From Marivita sp. S6314 (lineage in GTDB: Bacteria; Pseudomonadota; Alphaproteobacteria; Rhodobacterales; Rhodobacteraceae), in assembly GCF_023015985.1 (NCBI RefSeq), contig NZ_JALKAO010000001.1, positions 682,001 through 746,000 of the forward strand: a DNA stretch of 64,000 nt. The letters run 5' to 3'. How positions within the stretch are numbered: position 1 is the stretch's first letter; every line of letters begins with the position of its first letter. This document shows, one piece after another, positions 51,025-59,592 of this stretch. The notes beneath the pieces are model-generated. The model searched no databases, was not told where the DNA came from, and saw only the letters and a program-made list of their open reading frames with translations. Position numbers and translations under genes: made by a program.

Positions 51025-53299
51025 CCTGCAACATGCCCCAGACCCGGTGTGGCGTGAACGGCATATCCGCCTGGCGGACACCTTCGGACCACAAGGCATC
51101 CTGTACCGCGTTGGCAATGGCGGCCAGCGCCCCGACGGTGCCCGCTTCGCCGCAGCCCTTCATCCCCATGGGGTTGGTGGTCGACGGCACCGGTTCGGTT
51201 TCAAATCCAATCATGGGCAGATCATCGGCCCGTGGCATCGCGTAGTCCATGAACGTTGCTGTGAGCAACTGCCCGTCTTCGCTGAACACCACATGTTCCG
51301 TCAGCGCCTGACCAATGCCCTGGGCCACGCCACCATGCACCTGACCTTCGGCCAGCATCGGATTGATCAGATTGCCAAAATCATCCACCACGGTGTAGCG
51401 GTCCACGACCACAACCCCGGTCTCGGGGTCGATTTCAACTTCGCTCACATGCGCGCCATTCGGGAAGGACCGCGCCTCAAGCGTTGCGGTGGCGGTGTAG
51501 GTCAAAAGGTCATCCCGCCCCGCATCCCGCGCCATTTGCGCAACATCAAGCATGGTTGGCGTGACATTCGACGTGCCGATGCGGAAACGTTCATCATCAA
51601 AGCTGACCTCGCCTGGATCAACGCCCTGTGTGTCGGCCAGGAAGGTCGAAAACGCCGTGACGATGTCACTGACCGCCTGCAGGGTCACGTTGGTCTGAAC
51701 GGTCACCGACCGGGACCCGCCAGTGCCACCGCCGCGCGGGATCAGGTCACTGTCGCCCTGGATGCACCGAATCCGGTCGGCGGGGATGCCGGTTTGGTCG
51801 GACAGGAACTGCACAAACACCGTTTCGTGCCCCTGCCCGTTCGATTGCGTGCCGACATAGATGCTGGCCCCGCCATCGTCATCGAACGTCACCTTCACGT
51901 CTTCCGACGGAGCGCCCAGAATGCTTTCGATATAGTAGCACAGCCCTTGCCCCCGCAGTTTGCCCGCCTTGGCCGACGCTGCACGACGCGCGGCGAACCC
52001 GTCACGATCGGCGACCCGCGCGGCATGGTCGAGAACACGCTCGAAATCGCCAACGTCATAGGTCTCGCCGGTCGTCGAGACGTATGGAAACTGGTGCGGC
52101 TTGATAAAGTTCAGGCGGCGCAAGTCCCATGGATCGACACCCAGTTCTCGCGCCGCCCGGTCCATCAGGCGTTCGATCAGGTAAATCGCTTCGGGTCGCC
52201 CTGCCCCGCGATAGGCATCGACCTGCGTGGTGTTGGTGTAAATCCCCTCGACCCGCAGCCAGCTTGTCTGCACGTCATAGACCCCCATCAGCACTTTGGC
52301 GAAAAGATCGGTCTGGATCGCCTGCGCGAAATGCGAATTATACGCGCCCATATTGGCCACCGTGTGCACCCGGTAGGCGGTGATCCGGTTGTTTTCGTCA
52401 AAGGCCAGTTCGGCCCGATGGCCCAGATCGCGTCCGGCATTGTCCGACAGCATCGCCTCGGTCCGGTCAGACATCCAGCGCACCGGGCGGTTCAGCGTGC
52501 GGGCGGCAAAGGCCGTCAGGAAGTTTTCCGGATAGGGCATGCCCTTCATCCCGAACCCCCCACCGGTGTCCGGGTTGGTGACGCGGATGTCGTCCTCTGA
52601 CAGGTTCAGAACGCGGGCAAGCTGGCTTTTGTGCACCCAGACCCCTTGCGCGTTCAGGGCCAGATGCAGCCGACCGTCGCGCATTTCGGCGTAACAGCCG
52701 CGCGGCTCCATCGCATTGACGATGATGCGGTTGTCTTCAACCTCAAGCGACACGGTCCGGTGGGCCGCCGCAAACGCCTTGGCGGTCGCGTCTTCATCGC
52801 CCTTGCCCCAATCAAAGGCCCGATTGTCCGGTGCTTCGGGGTGGATCGGTGACCCGCCCGCGGCGCGCTCCAGATGCACGGGCAGATCGTCGTATTCGAA
52901 CTCAATCAACTCGGCCGCATCCTTGGCCTGTTGCAGCGTCTCGGCCACGATATAGGCCAAGGCTTCGCCCACAAACCGCACCCGTGACTTGGCCAGAAGC
53001 GGGCGAAACGGGTCCGCACCCTTGGAGCCATCGCGGTTGGGAACGGTTGTGCCCCACAATCCCTTGGTGATGCCCGCCGCTTCAAGGTCTTCTTGCGTCA
53101 GGACAAGATGCACCCCTTCGGCGTCACGCGCCGCGCTGACATCCAGTGTTGTGATCTCGGCATGGGCCACCTGAGACCGCAGCACGTAGCCAAACAGCGC
53201 GCCGTCGGGCGCAATGTCATCCACATAGCGCCCCTGCCCGGTCAGGAATCGCACGTCTTCCGTGCGCACAACCGATTGGGATTTGCCGAATTTTTCCAT
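51002..53299 (-). CDS. xanthine dehydrogenase-family molybdopterin-binding large subunit (form II CoxL-like)
   Basis: The 765-residue protein has the aldehyde oxidase/xanthine dehydrogenase a/b hammerhead at the N-terminus (RFLTGQGRYVDDIAP), GGGFGMKGMPYPE near residue 255, and VDAYRGAGRPEAIYLIERLMD near 365. AYRGAGR is the active-site form of form II CO-dehydrogenase-like enzymes; true CoxL has AYRCSFR. The FAD and 2Fe-2S subunit genes usually found beside it are absent. The substrate is unknown. The start MEKFGKSQSVVR at 53299 is the family beginning. Confidence 0.85.
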   Translation of the reverse strand: MEKFGKSQSVVRTEDVRFLTGQGRYVDDIAPDGALFGYVLRSQVAHAEITTLDVSAARDAEGVHLVLTQEDLEAAGITKGLWGTTVPNRDGSKGADPFRPLLAKSRVRFVGEALAYIVAETLQQAKDAAELIEFEYDDLPVHLERAAGGSPIHPEAPDNRAFDWGKGDEDATAKAFAAAHRTVSLEVEDNRIIVNAMEPRGCYAEMRDGRLHLALNAQGVWVHKSQLARVLNLSEDDIRVTNPDTGGGFGMKGMPYPENFLTAFAARTLNRPVRWMSDRTEAMLSDNAGRDLGHRAELAFDENNRITAYRVHTVANMGAYNSHFAQAIQTDLFAKVLMGVYDVQTSWLRVEGIYTNTTQVDAYRGAGRPEAIYLIERLMDRAARELGVDPWDLRRLNFIKPHQFPYVSTTGETYDVGDFERVLDHAARVADRDGFAARRAASAKAGKLRGQGLCYYIESILGAPSEDVKVTFDDDGGASIYVGTQSNGQGHETVFVQFLSDQTGIPADRIRCIQGDSDLIPRGGGTGGSRSVTVQTNVTLQAVSDIVTAFSTFLADTQGVDPGEVSFDDERFRIGTSNVTPTMLDVAQMARDAGRDDLLTYTATATLEARSFPNGAHVSEVEIDPETGVVVVDRYTVVDDFGNLINPMLAEGQVHGGVAQGIGQALTEHVVFSEDGQLLTATFMDYAMPRADDLPMIGFETEPVPSTTNPMGMKGCGEAGTVGALAAIANAVQDALWSEGVRQADMPFTPHRVWGMLQDARVAAE

Positions 53300-53339
53300 G
53301 TCGTGCCCGCGCCCCAAAGCCTCATCTCTGAGCGCGACA

Positions 53340-54533
53340 CTAGCCTGCGAGGCGGTCCTGTCCACCATGTTCGTGCAGATCGGTCAGGTCGATGACCTCT
53401 GACGCGCCATACCCGTTGAACCCTGTGACCAGGGCCGACGTATACGCGCCCGCCCCTTCGACAAGAATATAGTCTTCCTCGGCGATGCCGACCGGAAGCT
53501 GCCATGTGCTGGGCAAGACATCCAGACTGTCACAGGTTGGGCCGAAGATCGAAAACGCCTCAGCCGGGCCCTCTACCGGCTGGCCGATTGTGCCAAGCAC
53601 GGTTTTCGCACCCGGCACGGCCATGTCCCGCCATTCCCCCAACGCGCCGTAGACGCCGTCATTCATGTAAAGCGCGTGACCGCTGCGTGTCTTGACCCGC
53701 AGCAACAGCCACATCGCGTCCGACACCATGGCGCGCCCCGGTTCGCACCAAAGCTGGGGGGCGGTGTCGGGGAAATACCGGGCATGTGCCGCGCGCACCG
53801 CGTCAAAGATCGCCGCAAGCGATGGATCACTGCGCGACGCCAGCGCCGGAAATCCGCCACCCACGTTCAGCGATGCCAGGCGCACCCCCGCCCGCTGCGC
53901 GGCGTCGGCACAGGCCGCGATATAGCGTGTCCAGGCCGTCGGATCGGTGCATTGCGTTCCGGGATGAAACGTCATGGAGGTGACATGGCCCATCTGCCGC
54001 GCCTGTCGGAGAAGCGCCACGGCCTCGTCAAATCGAGCCCCGAATTTCGTGCCGAAATCATACGCCGCCCCGGACATCGGCAAGGTCAGCCGGACCGCAA
54101 TGTCGCTGCCGGAGGGCAGATCTGCCAATTTGTCCAGCTCTGACGCGCGATCCACCGACCACGACGCCACCCCCATCGCCTTTGCTGCCGCGATTTCACC
54201 CCGCGACCGGACGGGGTTGTGGTAATGCAACCGCGCCTTCGGGTGCGCGGCACGGACGGCGTGCATCTCGGCAACCGAGGCGACGTCGAATGTGGTGATG
54301 CCGTCTTGCGCCAGAGCCTGCAAGACCTGAGGATGCGGATTGGCTTTGACCGCATAGCTGACCGCGCCGGGAAACCCCTTGAGGAACCGTGCTGCCGTGT
54401 GGCGCAATTGGTCGGGCCGAAACAGGAAAACCGGAATGTCCGGTTGCCTGGACTGCACGAACTCGGAAACCACGTTGCGATCCCGCGCGGTTTCGAACCG
54501 CGCATGTTTGATATCTTCTGCCCCGGCGACCAT
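53340..54533 (-). CDS. ornithine/lysine decarboxylase (PLP, alanine-racemase fold)
   Basis: The 397-residue enzyme has the PLP Lys in VSYAVKANPHPQVL near residue 62, FHPGTQC near 190 with the family His, LNVGGGFP near 225, WCEPGRAMVSD near 263, and IFGPTCDSLDVLPS near 340, where the Cys completes the active site at the dimer interface. It should make putrescine and/or cadaverine. A Lrp-type regulator is divergent, suggesting control by an amino acid. Confidence 0.9.
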   Translation of the reverse strand: MVAGAEDIKHARFETARDRNVVSEFVQSRQPDIPVFLFRPDQLRHTAARFLKGFPGAVSYAVKANPHPQVLQALAQDGITTFDVASVAEMHAVRAAHPKARLHYHNPVRSRGEIAAAKAMGVASWSVDRASELDKLADLPSGSDIAVRLTLPMSGAAYDFGTKFGARFDEAVALLRQARQMGHVTSMTFHPGTQCTDPTAWTRYIAACADAAQRAGVRLASLNVGGGFPALASRSDPSLAAIFDAVRAAHARYFPDTAPQLWCEPGRAMVSDAMWLLLRVKTRSGHALYMNDGVYGALGEWRDMAVPGAKTVLGTIGQPVEGPAEAFSIFGPTCDSLDVLPSTWQLPVGIAEEDYILVEGAGAYTSALVTGFNGYGASEVIDLTDLHEHGGQDRLAG

Positions 54534-54542
54534 GTCTGCCTC

Positions 54543-54599
54543 CTGAAATGCTGCCTTACCTTTCAGTTTTCCGCGAATTCGTGACAGTGTGGAGTGTCA
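54543..54599. promoter_or_regulatory. dyads between the decarboxylase and Lrp-type genes
   Basis: CTGAAA (54543-54548) and TTTCAG (54561-54566) form one inverted repeat; TGACA (54582-54586) and TGTCA (54595-54599) form another with an 8-bp spacer. They lie between divergent genes and may be Lrp-type binding sites, which are loose palindromes. Confidence 0.4.
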
Positions 54600-54639
54600 T
54601 TTCTTGCCAAAGGGAGTCAATTTGCAGCAGTATGACGAC

Positions 54640-55080
54640 ATGACTGAGCATATCGACGAAAAAGATGCACGATTGATCGCCTTGTTGCGCGCAGATGCGC
54701 GTGCGCCGGTGGCGGAACTGGCCCGTCAGTTGGGGCTGGCCCGCACCACGGTGCAGGCGCGGATTGACCGGTTGCTGGCGAAAGGTGTGATTGCTGGGTT
54801 TACCGTGCGCACCGGGGATGCGGTGGCGGCCCCGATCCGGGCGACGGTGCTTGTGGCCATCGCCCCACGCACCGGCCCTGCGGTGGTTGCGCGGCTGCGC
54901 GCCCTGCCCAATGTCGAAGCGGTTGTCACGGTGTCGGGCCGCGCCGATCTGATTGTCGACCTCAGCGCGCGCACGACGCGGGATCTGGATACAACCCTGG
55001 ACGATATCGCCGAAGCCAAGGGAGTCCAAAGCTCAGAAAGCTTTATTCATCTTTCGACCAAGATCGACCGCCGGGGTTAA
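54640..55080 (+). CDS. Lrp/AsnC-family transcriptional regulator
   Basis: The roughly 146-residue protein has an N-terminal HTH (IDEKDARLIALLRADARAPVAEL, then ARQLGLARTTVQARIDRLLAKG) and a C-terminal RAM ligand domain (VLVAIAPRTGPAVVARLRALPNVEAVVTVSGRADLIVDL). Start choice is open: the ATG at 54640 lacks a close ribosome binding site, while a TTG at 54622 has GGGAG 5 nt before it. It probably regulates the divergent decarboxylase gene. Confidence 0.87.
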   Translation: MTEHIDEKDARLIALLRADARAPVAELARQLGLARTTVQARIDRLLAKGVIAGFTVRTGDAVAAPIRATVLVAIAPRTGPAVVARLRALPNVEAVVTVSGRADLIVDLSARTTRDLDTTLDDIAEAKGVQSSESFIHLSTKIDRRG

Positions 55081-55676
55081 TCGTCTTCCGCGGTGCTGTA
55101 TTTCTGGATCAACCCGGCCTGCGCGATAAAGAAGAAAAACAGCGCACCGGTCAGGACAAACGTTTCGAAATAGACCCAGAATTCGGTGGTTTGCGTGCGC
55201 CAGACCAACTCGTTCGAAGCCGCCAGCAAAAAGAAAAACGCCGTCATGCGTTTGGTCAGGATCATCCAGCCCTCATGCTCCATCGGAAGCAGTTCGCCCA
55301 TGACCACCCGCAGGTAGCTTTGCCCACGCAGCAACCCGATAGCCAGAACCCCGCCAAGAAGCAGGTACACCATCGTGGGTTTCATCTTGATAAACCGATC
55401 ATCATTCAGCCAGACCGTCAGCCCGCCAAACACCACCACCAGCACAGCCGTCACGATCTGCATGCGGCTGATATGCCCGGTGAGCCACCACAACAGGCCC
55501 ATGGACGCCAGGATCACCGGGATAAATCCGGCCGTGACGATGACAAACCCGTCGTAATCGGTGCTGCCGATCGTGAAGACCTCGTCCTTGAGATAGATAT
55601 ACGCCACGAAGAACCCGATCACCGGGCCCAGTTCCAGCGCCGATTTCACCCATTGAGGAACGTTCCGGTGTGCCAC
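55077..55676 (-). CDS. yciB: inner membrane protein YciB / IspZ (septation protein A)
   Basis: The 199-residue protein has about five to six membrane helices and the YciB landmarks LELGPVIGFFVAYIYLKD near residue 15, YDGFVIVTAGF and EGWMILTKRMTAFFFLLAASNELVWR near 135. It takes part in envelope maintenance and division. Its 3' end overlaps the Lrp gene stop by 4 nt in convergent orientation. It follows the EamA gene by 1 nt. Confidence 0.93.
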   Translation of the reverse strand: MAHRNVPQWVKSALELGPVIGFFVAYIYLKDEVFTIGSTDYDGFVIVTAGFIPVILASMGLLWWLTGHISRMQIVTAVLVVVFGGLTVWLNDDRFIKMKPTMVYLLLGGVLAIGLLRGQSYLRVVMGELLPMEHEGWMILTKRMTAFFFLLAASNELVWRTQTTEFWVYFETFVLTGALFFFFIAQAGLIQKYSTAEDD

Positions 55677-55677
55677 T

Positions 55678-56583
55678 CTAGCCTCCTACTTCCACGATAA
55701 CCGCCCCTAGCGCGATCAGGGCCATCAGCGCAATCCTGCGCGGCCCCACGGTTTCTTTCAAAAACACCCAGCCGATGACAGCTGCAAACACGGTCGAGGT
55801 TTCCCGCAGCACCGCCGCTTCACCCACCTGGTCCAGCCGCGTGGCCACCATGATGGAGCCAAAACTGAGAAAGGCCACCAGCCCGCCGATCACACCTCGG
55901 AGAGCCAATGGCGGCAAGGCGGGTTTGTAGGTCATCGTGCGGTACCGCAACGCGGCCAGAATGGGCATCGCCACACCATCAATCATGAAAAACCACGCCA
56001 GAAAGGTGAACGGGTCCGCCGTGGCCCGGATGCCATAGGCGTCAAACGTGGTGTAAAGCGCCACGAAGAGCCCCGTCGCCAAGGCAAAGGCCAAAGCCGC
56101 AGGCAGCGTGGCGCGGTCGGCTTCCAGGAAAATCAGGTTGTAGACGGCCAGCCCGAAGATCCCCATCAGCAGAACCCCCAGCCCTGTCCATTGGATCAGG
56201 GTAAAGCTTTCGCCGAAGATCAGGTACGCGCCGATGACCGTGAACAAGGGTCCGGTGCCCCGGACAACCGGGTAGACCACCGTGTAGGCGCCCTTGGTGT
56301 AGGCCTGCGCCTGCAGCAGTTTATACGCGAGGTGAATGACAAACGCCCCGGCAAAGATCGGCCACATATGCGGTTCCGGCCACGGCACCACGAACAGCGC
56401 AAAAGGTGCCGCCATCAGGCAATAGCTGGCATCAATCGCCCCACGCGACAGCCACGGATCGTGACGGCCCTTCTGCAGCGCGCCGAAGATCGCATGCAAC
56501 ACGGCCGCCATCAGTGCGAGGCTCAATGCAACCTGATGTCCCTGCGGCGTGCCTTCGAGCGAGATCAGCCAGTCGCTGATCAT
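55678..56583 (-). CDS. EamA/DMT-family transporter
   Basis: The 301-residue membrane protein has about ten helices in two EamA repeats; the second contains SFGSIMVATRLDQVGEAAVLRETSTVFAAVIGWVFLKE, with the Glu-rich loop and FLKE end typical of drug/metabolite transporters. The substrate is unknown. The stop is 1 nt from the yciB start, so the two are probably co-transcribed. Confidence 0.87.
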   Translation of the reverse strand: MISDWLISLEGTPQGHQVALSLALMAAVLHAIFGALQKGRHDPWLSRGAIDASYCLMAAPFALFVVPWPEPHMWPIFAGAFVIHLAYKLLQAQAYTKGAYTVVYPVVRGTGPLFTVIGAYLIFGESFTLIQWTGLGVLLMGIFGLAVYNLIFLEADRATLPAALAFALATGLFVALYTTFDAYGIRATADPFTFLAWFFMIDGVAMPILAALRYRTMTYKPALPPLALRGVIGGLVAFLSFGSIMVATRLDQVGEAAVLRETSTVFAAVIGWVFLKETVGPRRIALMALIALGAVIVEVGG

Positions 56584-56592
56584 GGGTGGGGG

Positions 56593-56644
56593 ACGGATTT
56601 TCGAAAATCCGTGTCAGGGGCGCTGCCCCTCGGCGCTTCGCGCC
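56593..56644. repeat. palindrome plus two hairpins between ftsY and the EamA gene (copy E)
   Basis: ACGGATTTTCGAAAATCCGT (56593-56612) is a perfect 20-bp palindrome. It is followed after 3 nt by AGGGGC-GCT-GCCCCT (56616-56630) and then GGCGC-TTC-GCGCC (56632-56644). The first part matches the 20-bp member of copies A-D; the second is replaced by looped hairpins. Confidence 0.7.
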
Positions 56645-56649
56645 TCACC

Positions 56650-56674
56650 CCGAGGTATTTTTCAAACAGAGATG
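56650..56674 (-). repeat. 25-bp 3'-end element, copy 2 (after ftsY)
   Basis: On the minus strand CATCTCTGTTTG, two variable bases and AAATACCTCGG follow the ftsY stop by 3 nt. It matches copy 1 behind hisH at 22 of 25 bases and has the same orientation relative to the gene. Confidence 0.65.
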
Positions 56675-56677
56675 CCT

Positions 56678-58057
56678 TCATTCAGCAGCAAGTCCGGTCA
56701 GGGCGGCGGCAAATTCTTCGGGATCGAATGGCGACAGGTCGTCGATCTGTTCGCCGACCCCGATGGCGTGAATCGGCAAGCCGAACTTGTCTGCCAACGC
56801 CACCAGAACGCCACCCTTGGCGGTGCCGTCCAGCTTGGTCATCACAAGGCCCGACACATCGGCAAGGTCCTGAAAGGTTTTGACCTGGCTGACCGCGTTC
56901 TGGCCTGTGGTGGCGTCCAGCACCAGCAGCGTATTGTGCGGCGCGTCCGGGTCTTTCTTGCGGATCACCCGAACGATCTTGGCCAGTTCCTCCATCAGGT
57001 CCTGCCGGTTCTGCAGGCGGCCTGCGGTGTCGATCATCAAGAGGTCCGCGCCTTCGGCCTGGGCTTTGGTCATGGCGTCAAACGCGAGGCTGGCCGGGTC
57101 CGAACCTTCGGGGGCTGTCAAAACCGGCACCCCGGCGCGGTCGCCCCAGACCTGCAATTGCTCTACGGCGGCGGCGCGGAACGTATCGCCTGCCGCGATC
57201 ACCACGTTTTTGCCAGCGGCGCGAAACTGGCTGGCCAGTTTGCCAATGGTTGTGGTTTTGCCCGATCCGTTCACTCCCACCACCAGCACCACCTGCGGTT
57301 TGGTGGGATAGAGCGGCAAGGGTCGCGCGACCGGCTCCATGATGCGGGCGATCTCCTGGGCCAGCAGTTCCTTGATCTCCCGCACGCTGAGTTTCTTGCC
57401 AAATCGCCCTTCGGCGATGTTGGCGGTCACGCGCAACGCCGTGTCCACGCCCATGTCAGCCTGGATCAGCAGCTCTTCAAGCTGCTCCAGCATGTCATCA
57501 TCCAGTTCGCGGCGCACCTCGGTCTGCGCGGCCGAACGACCCAGCAGACGGCCGAGAAGACCGGGCTTGGCTGGCTCTGCGGCTGGCACGGTGTCCTGCA
57601 GCCGGGGCGCAATGTCCTGGGTGCGGAACGGTGTGGGGGTGGGCACCGGGTTTTCGACCGGAGGCGCGACAGGCGTCTCTTCGACCGGGTCTGGAATAGG
57701 ATCCGTTTCCTGCGGAATTTCGACCGGCGGCTCGGGTACGTCCGGTTCCGCTGGCAGATCCGGGGCTGGCGGATCGGTGGGCACAGACGGCGGAAGGTCC
57801 GGCGCGGGTGTGGGGTCCTGCGGCGGCGGCGCTTCGACGGGCGGCGGCGCGACGGGCGCGGGGTCTTGTGGCGGCAGGTCCGGCGCGGGCGGGGTCGGTG
57901 GAATGTCAACCGGTTTGACCGGGGGCGTTTGCTGCGGCGTCTCCACCTCGGGCGTCGGGGTTTCTTCGCCCCCATCCGAGACAATCGCGTCGAGCCCTTC
58001 GTCCAGCTTGGACGAGGATTTGAAGAGCTTGTTCTTGAGCTTGCCAAAAAAGGACAT
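56678..58057 (-). CDS. ftsY: signal recognition particle receptor FtsY
   Basis: The 459-residue GTPase has the NG domain with VVLVVGVNGSGKTTTIGKLASQF (G1) near residue 260, GDTFRAAAVEQL, LLMIDTAGRLQNRQDLMEEL (G3) and VMTKLDGTAKGG (G4). The start MSFFGKLKNKLFKSSSK gives a basic amphipathic lipid-binding helix. Residues about 30-165 are an acidic Pro-rich A domain made largely of PxPP and DLPP-type repeats. It receives ribosome-nascent-chain complexes at the inner membrane. Confidence 0.95.
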   Translation of the reverse strand: MSFFGKLKNKLFKSSSKLDEGLDAIVSDGGEETPTPEVETPQQTPPVKPVDIPPTPPAPDLPPQDPAPVAPPPVEAPPPQDPTPAPDLPPSVPTDPPAPDLPAEPDVPEPPVEIPQETDPIPDPVEETPVAPPVENPVPTPTPFRTQDIAPRLQDTVPAAEPAKPGLLGRLLGRSAAQTEVRRELDDDMLEQLEELLIQADMGVDTALRVTANIAEGRFGKKLSVREIKELLAQEIARIMEPVARPLPLYPTKPQVVLVVGVNGSGKTTTIGKLASQFRAAGKNVVIAAGDTFRAAAVEQLQVWGDRAGVPVLTAPEGSDPASLAFDAMTKAQAEGADLLMIDTAGRLQNRQDLMEELAKIVRVIRKKDPDAPHNTLLVLDATTGQNAVSQVKTFQDLADVSGLVMTKLDGTAKGGVLVALADKFGLPIHAIGVGEQIDDLSPFDPEEFAAALTGLAAE

Positions 58058-58253
58058 GCGCGGCCTATATGTTCCGGAACGTTTCCCTTCAGTTAGTGGG
58101 TTGTTGTCCGAGATGGAAGGCTGTCGCGCGCAGAGCGCGGATCCGACGGGTTTTGGAGGCGGGCTCAACAAGGTGGTGCGGATCGGACAGGTCGCGGGTT
58201 TCTGCCGTCGATGTCATTTGTGCTGACGGCTTTTATTGGCTACGATTCCGAGC

Positions 58254-58655
58254 ATGAAACAGCTTATGACCCGCGCCGCTTTGATCGGCTTGATGGCCTT
58301 TCCCGTTGGGGCGGCGGAACCGTTGTCCGGTGCCGAGTTTGAATCCTATGTCACCGGAAAAACGCTGTATTTCGGTCAGAATGGCGATGCTTACGGGGTT
58401 GAGGAATACCTGGATGATCGCCGGGTGCGATGGTCGTTTCTGGACGGCCAATGCAAAGACGGGATCTGGTATGAAGAAGGTGAGCTGATCTGCTTTGTCT
58501 ATGAGGACAACCCGAACCCGCAATGCTGGTCCTTTTTTCGCGACCGCGACGGGTTGCGGGCGATCTTTCAGAACAATCCAGAGGCAACGACGCTGTACGA
58601 AGCCCGGCAGAGTGATGAGCCGATGATGTGTCTTGGTCCGGAGATCGGCGTTTGA
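58254..58655 (+). CDS. small exported protein of unknown function
   Basis: The 133-residue protein has a signal peptide (MKQLMTRAALIGLMAFPVGAAEPL) and then a domain with FESYVTGKTLYFGQNGDAYGVEEYLDDRRVRWSF, ICFVYEDNPNPQCWSFFRDRDGL and a C-terminal MMCLGPEIGV. Cysteines at GQCKDG, LICF, PQCW and MMCL may form two disulfides. Similar proteins occur in Rhodobacterales but I know of no function. The ATG at 58254 gives the signal peptide directly. Confidence 0.8.
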   Translation: MKQLMTRAALIGLMAFPVGAAEPLSGAEFESYVTGKTLYFGQNGDAYGVEEYLDDRRVRWSFLDGQCKDGIWYEEGELICFVYEDNPNPQCWSFFRDRDGLRAIFQNNPEATTLYEARQSDEPMMCLGPEIGV

Positions 58656-58706
58656 TCCGTGGCAGGATTATTTCGATCCGCAAAAAGAATTTATTAAACC
58701 CGGTGA

Positions 58707-58730
58707 CAGAAACTTCGTACGAAGTTTCTG
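58707..58730. repeat. single perfect 24-bp palindrome
   Basis: CAGAAACTTCGT and its complement ACGAAGTTTCTG form an uninterrupted palindrome centred on TACG-type symmetry. It resembles the 22-24-bp member of the paired palindromes but has no 20-bp partner. It lies 3' of the small exported protein gene. Confidence 0.65.
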
Positions 58731-58799
58731 GGAACGCGCCAGTAAAAATTAAGAGCACCCGTGGCCGACATGGCCGCGCCTTTTGGCGGGAGCACACAA

Positions 58800-58827
58800 A
58801 AAAGGCTGGCCCCGAGGCCAGCCTTTT
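58800..58827. terminator. bidirectional intrinsic terminator
   Basis: AAAAGGCTGGCC (58800-58811) and GGCCAGCCTTTT (58816-58827) form a perfect 12-bp stem with loop CCGA. A-run and T-run flank it, so it can stop transcripts from both the convergent exported-protein gene and the Bax-inhibitor gene. Confidence 0.9.
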
Positions 58828-58848
58828 ATCGTCAAACAATGTCTGACG

Positions 58849-59592
58849 TTATTCGCGATTGCCGAACAGCTGCAACAGGAACATGAACATGTTGATGAAG
58901 TTCAGGTACAGGCTCAACGCGCCCATGATCCCGGATTTCGCCATCCATTCGCTGTCGCCATGCGCGGCGTGCTGAAGATAGGTGTTCTTGATATTCTGCG
59001 TGTCATACGCGGTCAGACCCGCGAAAATCAGCACACCCAGGATCGACACCGCGAAGGCAATCGCGGGAGACCCGAGGAAGATGTTGACGATCGATGCCAC
59101 GATCAGACCGATCACGCCCATGATCAGGAACGCGCCCCAACCCGAGATGTCTTTCTTCGTGGTGTAGCCCCAAAGCGACAGGCCAGCAAAGGCGATCGAT
59201 GTCACCAGGAACACCTGCGCAATCGACATGCCGGTGAAGGCCACGAAGATCCAGCTCAGGCTCAGGCCCATGACGGACGCGAAGACATAGAAGAACGTCT
59301 GCGCCCCGGCTGCGGACAGTTTATTGATCGCCGCGCCGAACAGGAACACCATTGCCAGCGGCGCGAACATTACGATCCAGCCAAGGATGTTCGGCTGAAG
59401 CGTCGCCGGGTCGCGGAAAACCGCAAGCAGTTGTGGGCTTGTGCCAACCGCCCAAGCGACCGCGAAGGTCAGCAACATGCCAATCGACATGGTCGCATAG
59501 ACCTTGTTCATATGCGCGCGCAGACCCTCATCAATCTGGGCGGCACGGGCGCCGGCGGCACCGGTCGTCCGGATTGTGTTATACTCAGCCAT
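58849..59592 (-). CDS. Bax inhibitor-1 / YccA family membrane protein
   Basis: The 247-residue protein has about seven helices and the family segments HMNKVYATMSIGMLLTFAVAWAVG near residue 28 and GLTAYDTQNIKNTYLQ near 200, the latter holding the conserved Asp region of BI-1 channels. It may conduct Ca2+ or modulate FtsH, as YccA does in E. coli. Two hairpins lie in its leader. Confidence 0.92.
   Translation of the reverse strand: MAEYNTIRTTGAAGARAAQIDEGLRAHMNKVYATMSIGMLLTFAVAWAVGTSPQLLAVFRDPATLQPNILGWIVMFAPLAMVFLFGAAINKLSAAGAQTFFYVFASVMGLSLSWIFVAFTGMSIAQVFLVTSIAFAGLSLWGYTTKKDISGWGAFLIMGVIGLIVASIVNIFLGSPAIAFAVSILGVLIFAGLTAYDTQNIKNTYLQHAAHGDSEWMAKSGIMGALSLYLNFINMFMFLLQLFGNRE

Noticed and set aside
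51002-53299. True aerobic CO dehydrogenase large subunit (form I CoxL)
   Set aside because: The active-site loop reads AYRGAGR instead of AYRCSFR, and coxM and coxS are absent.
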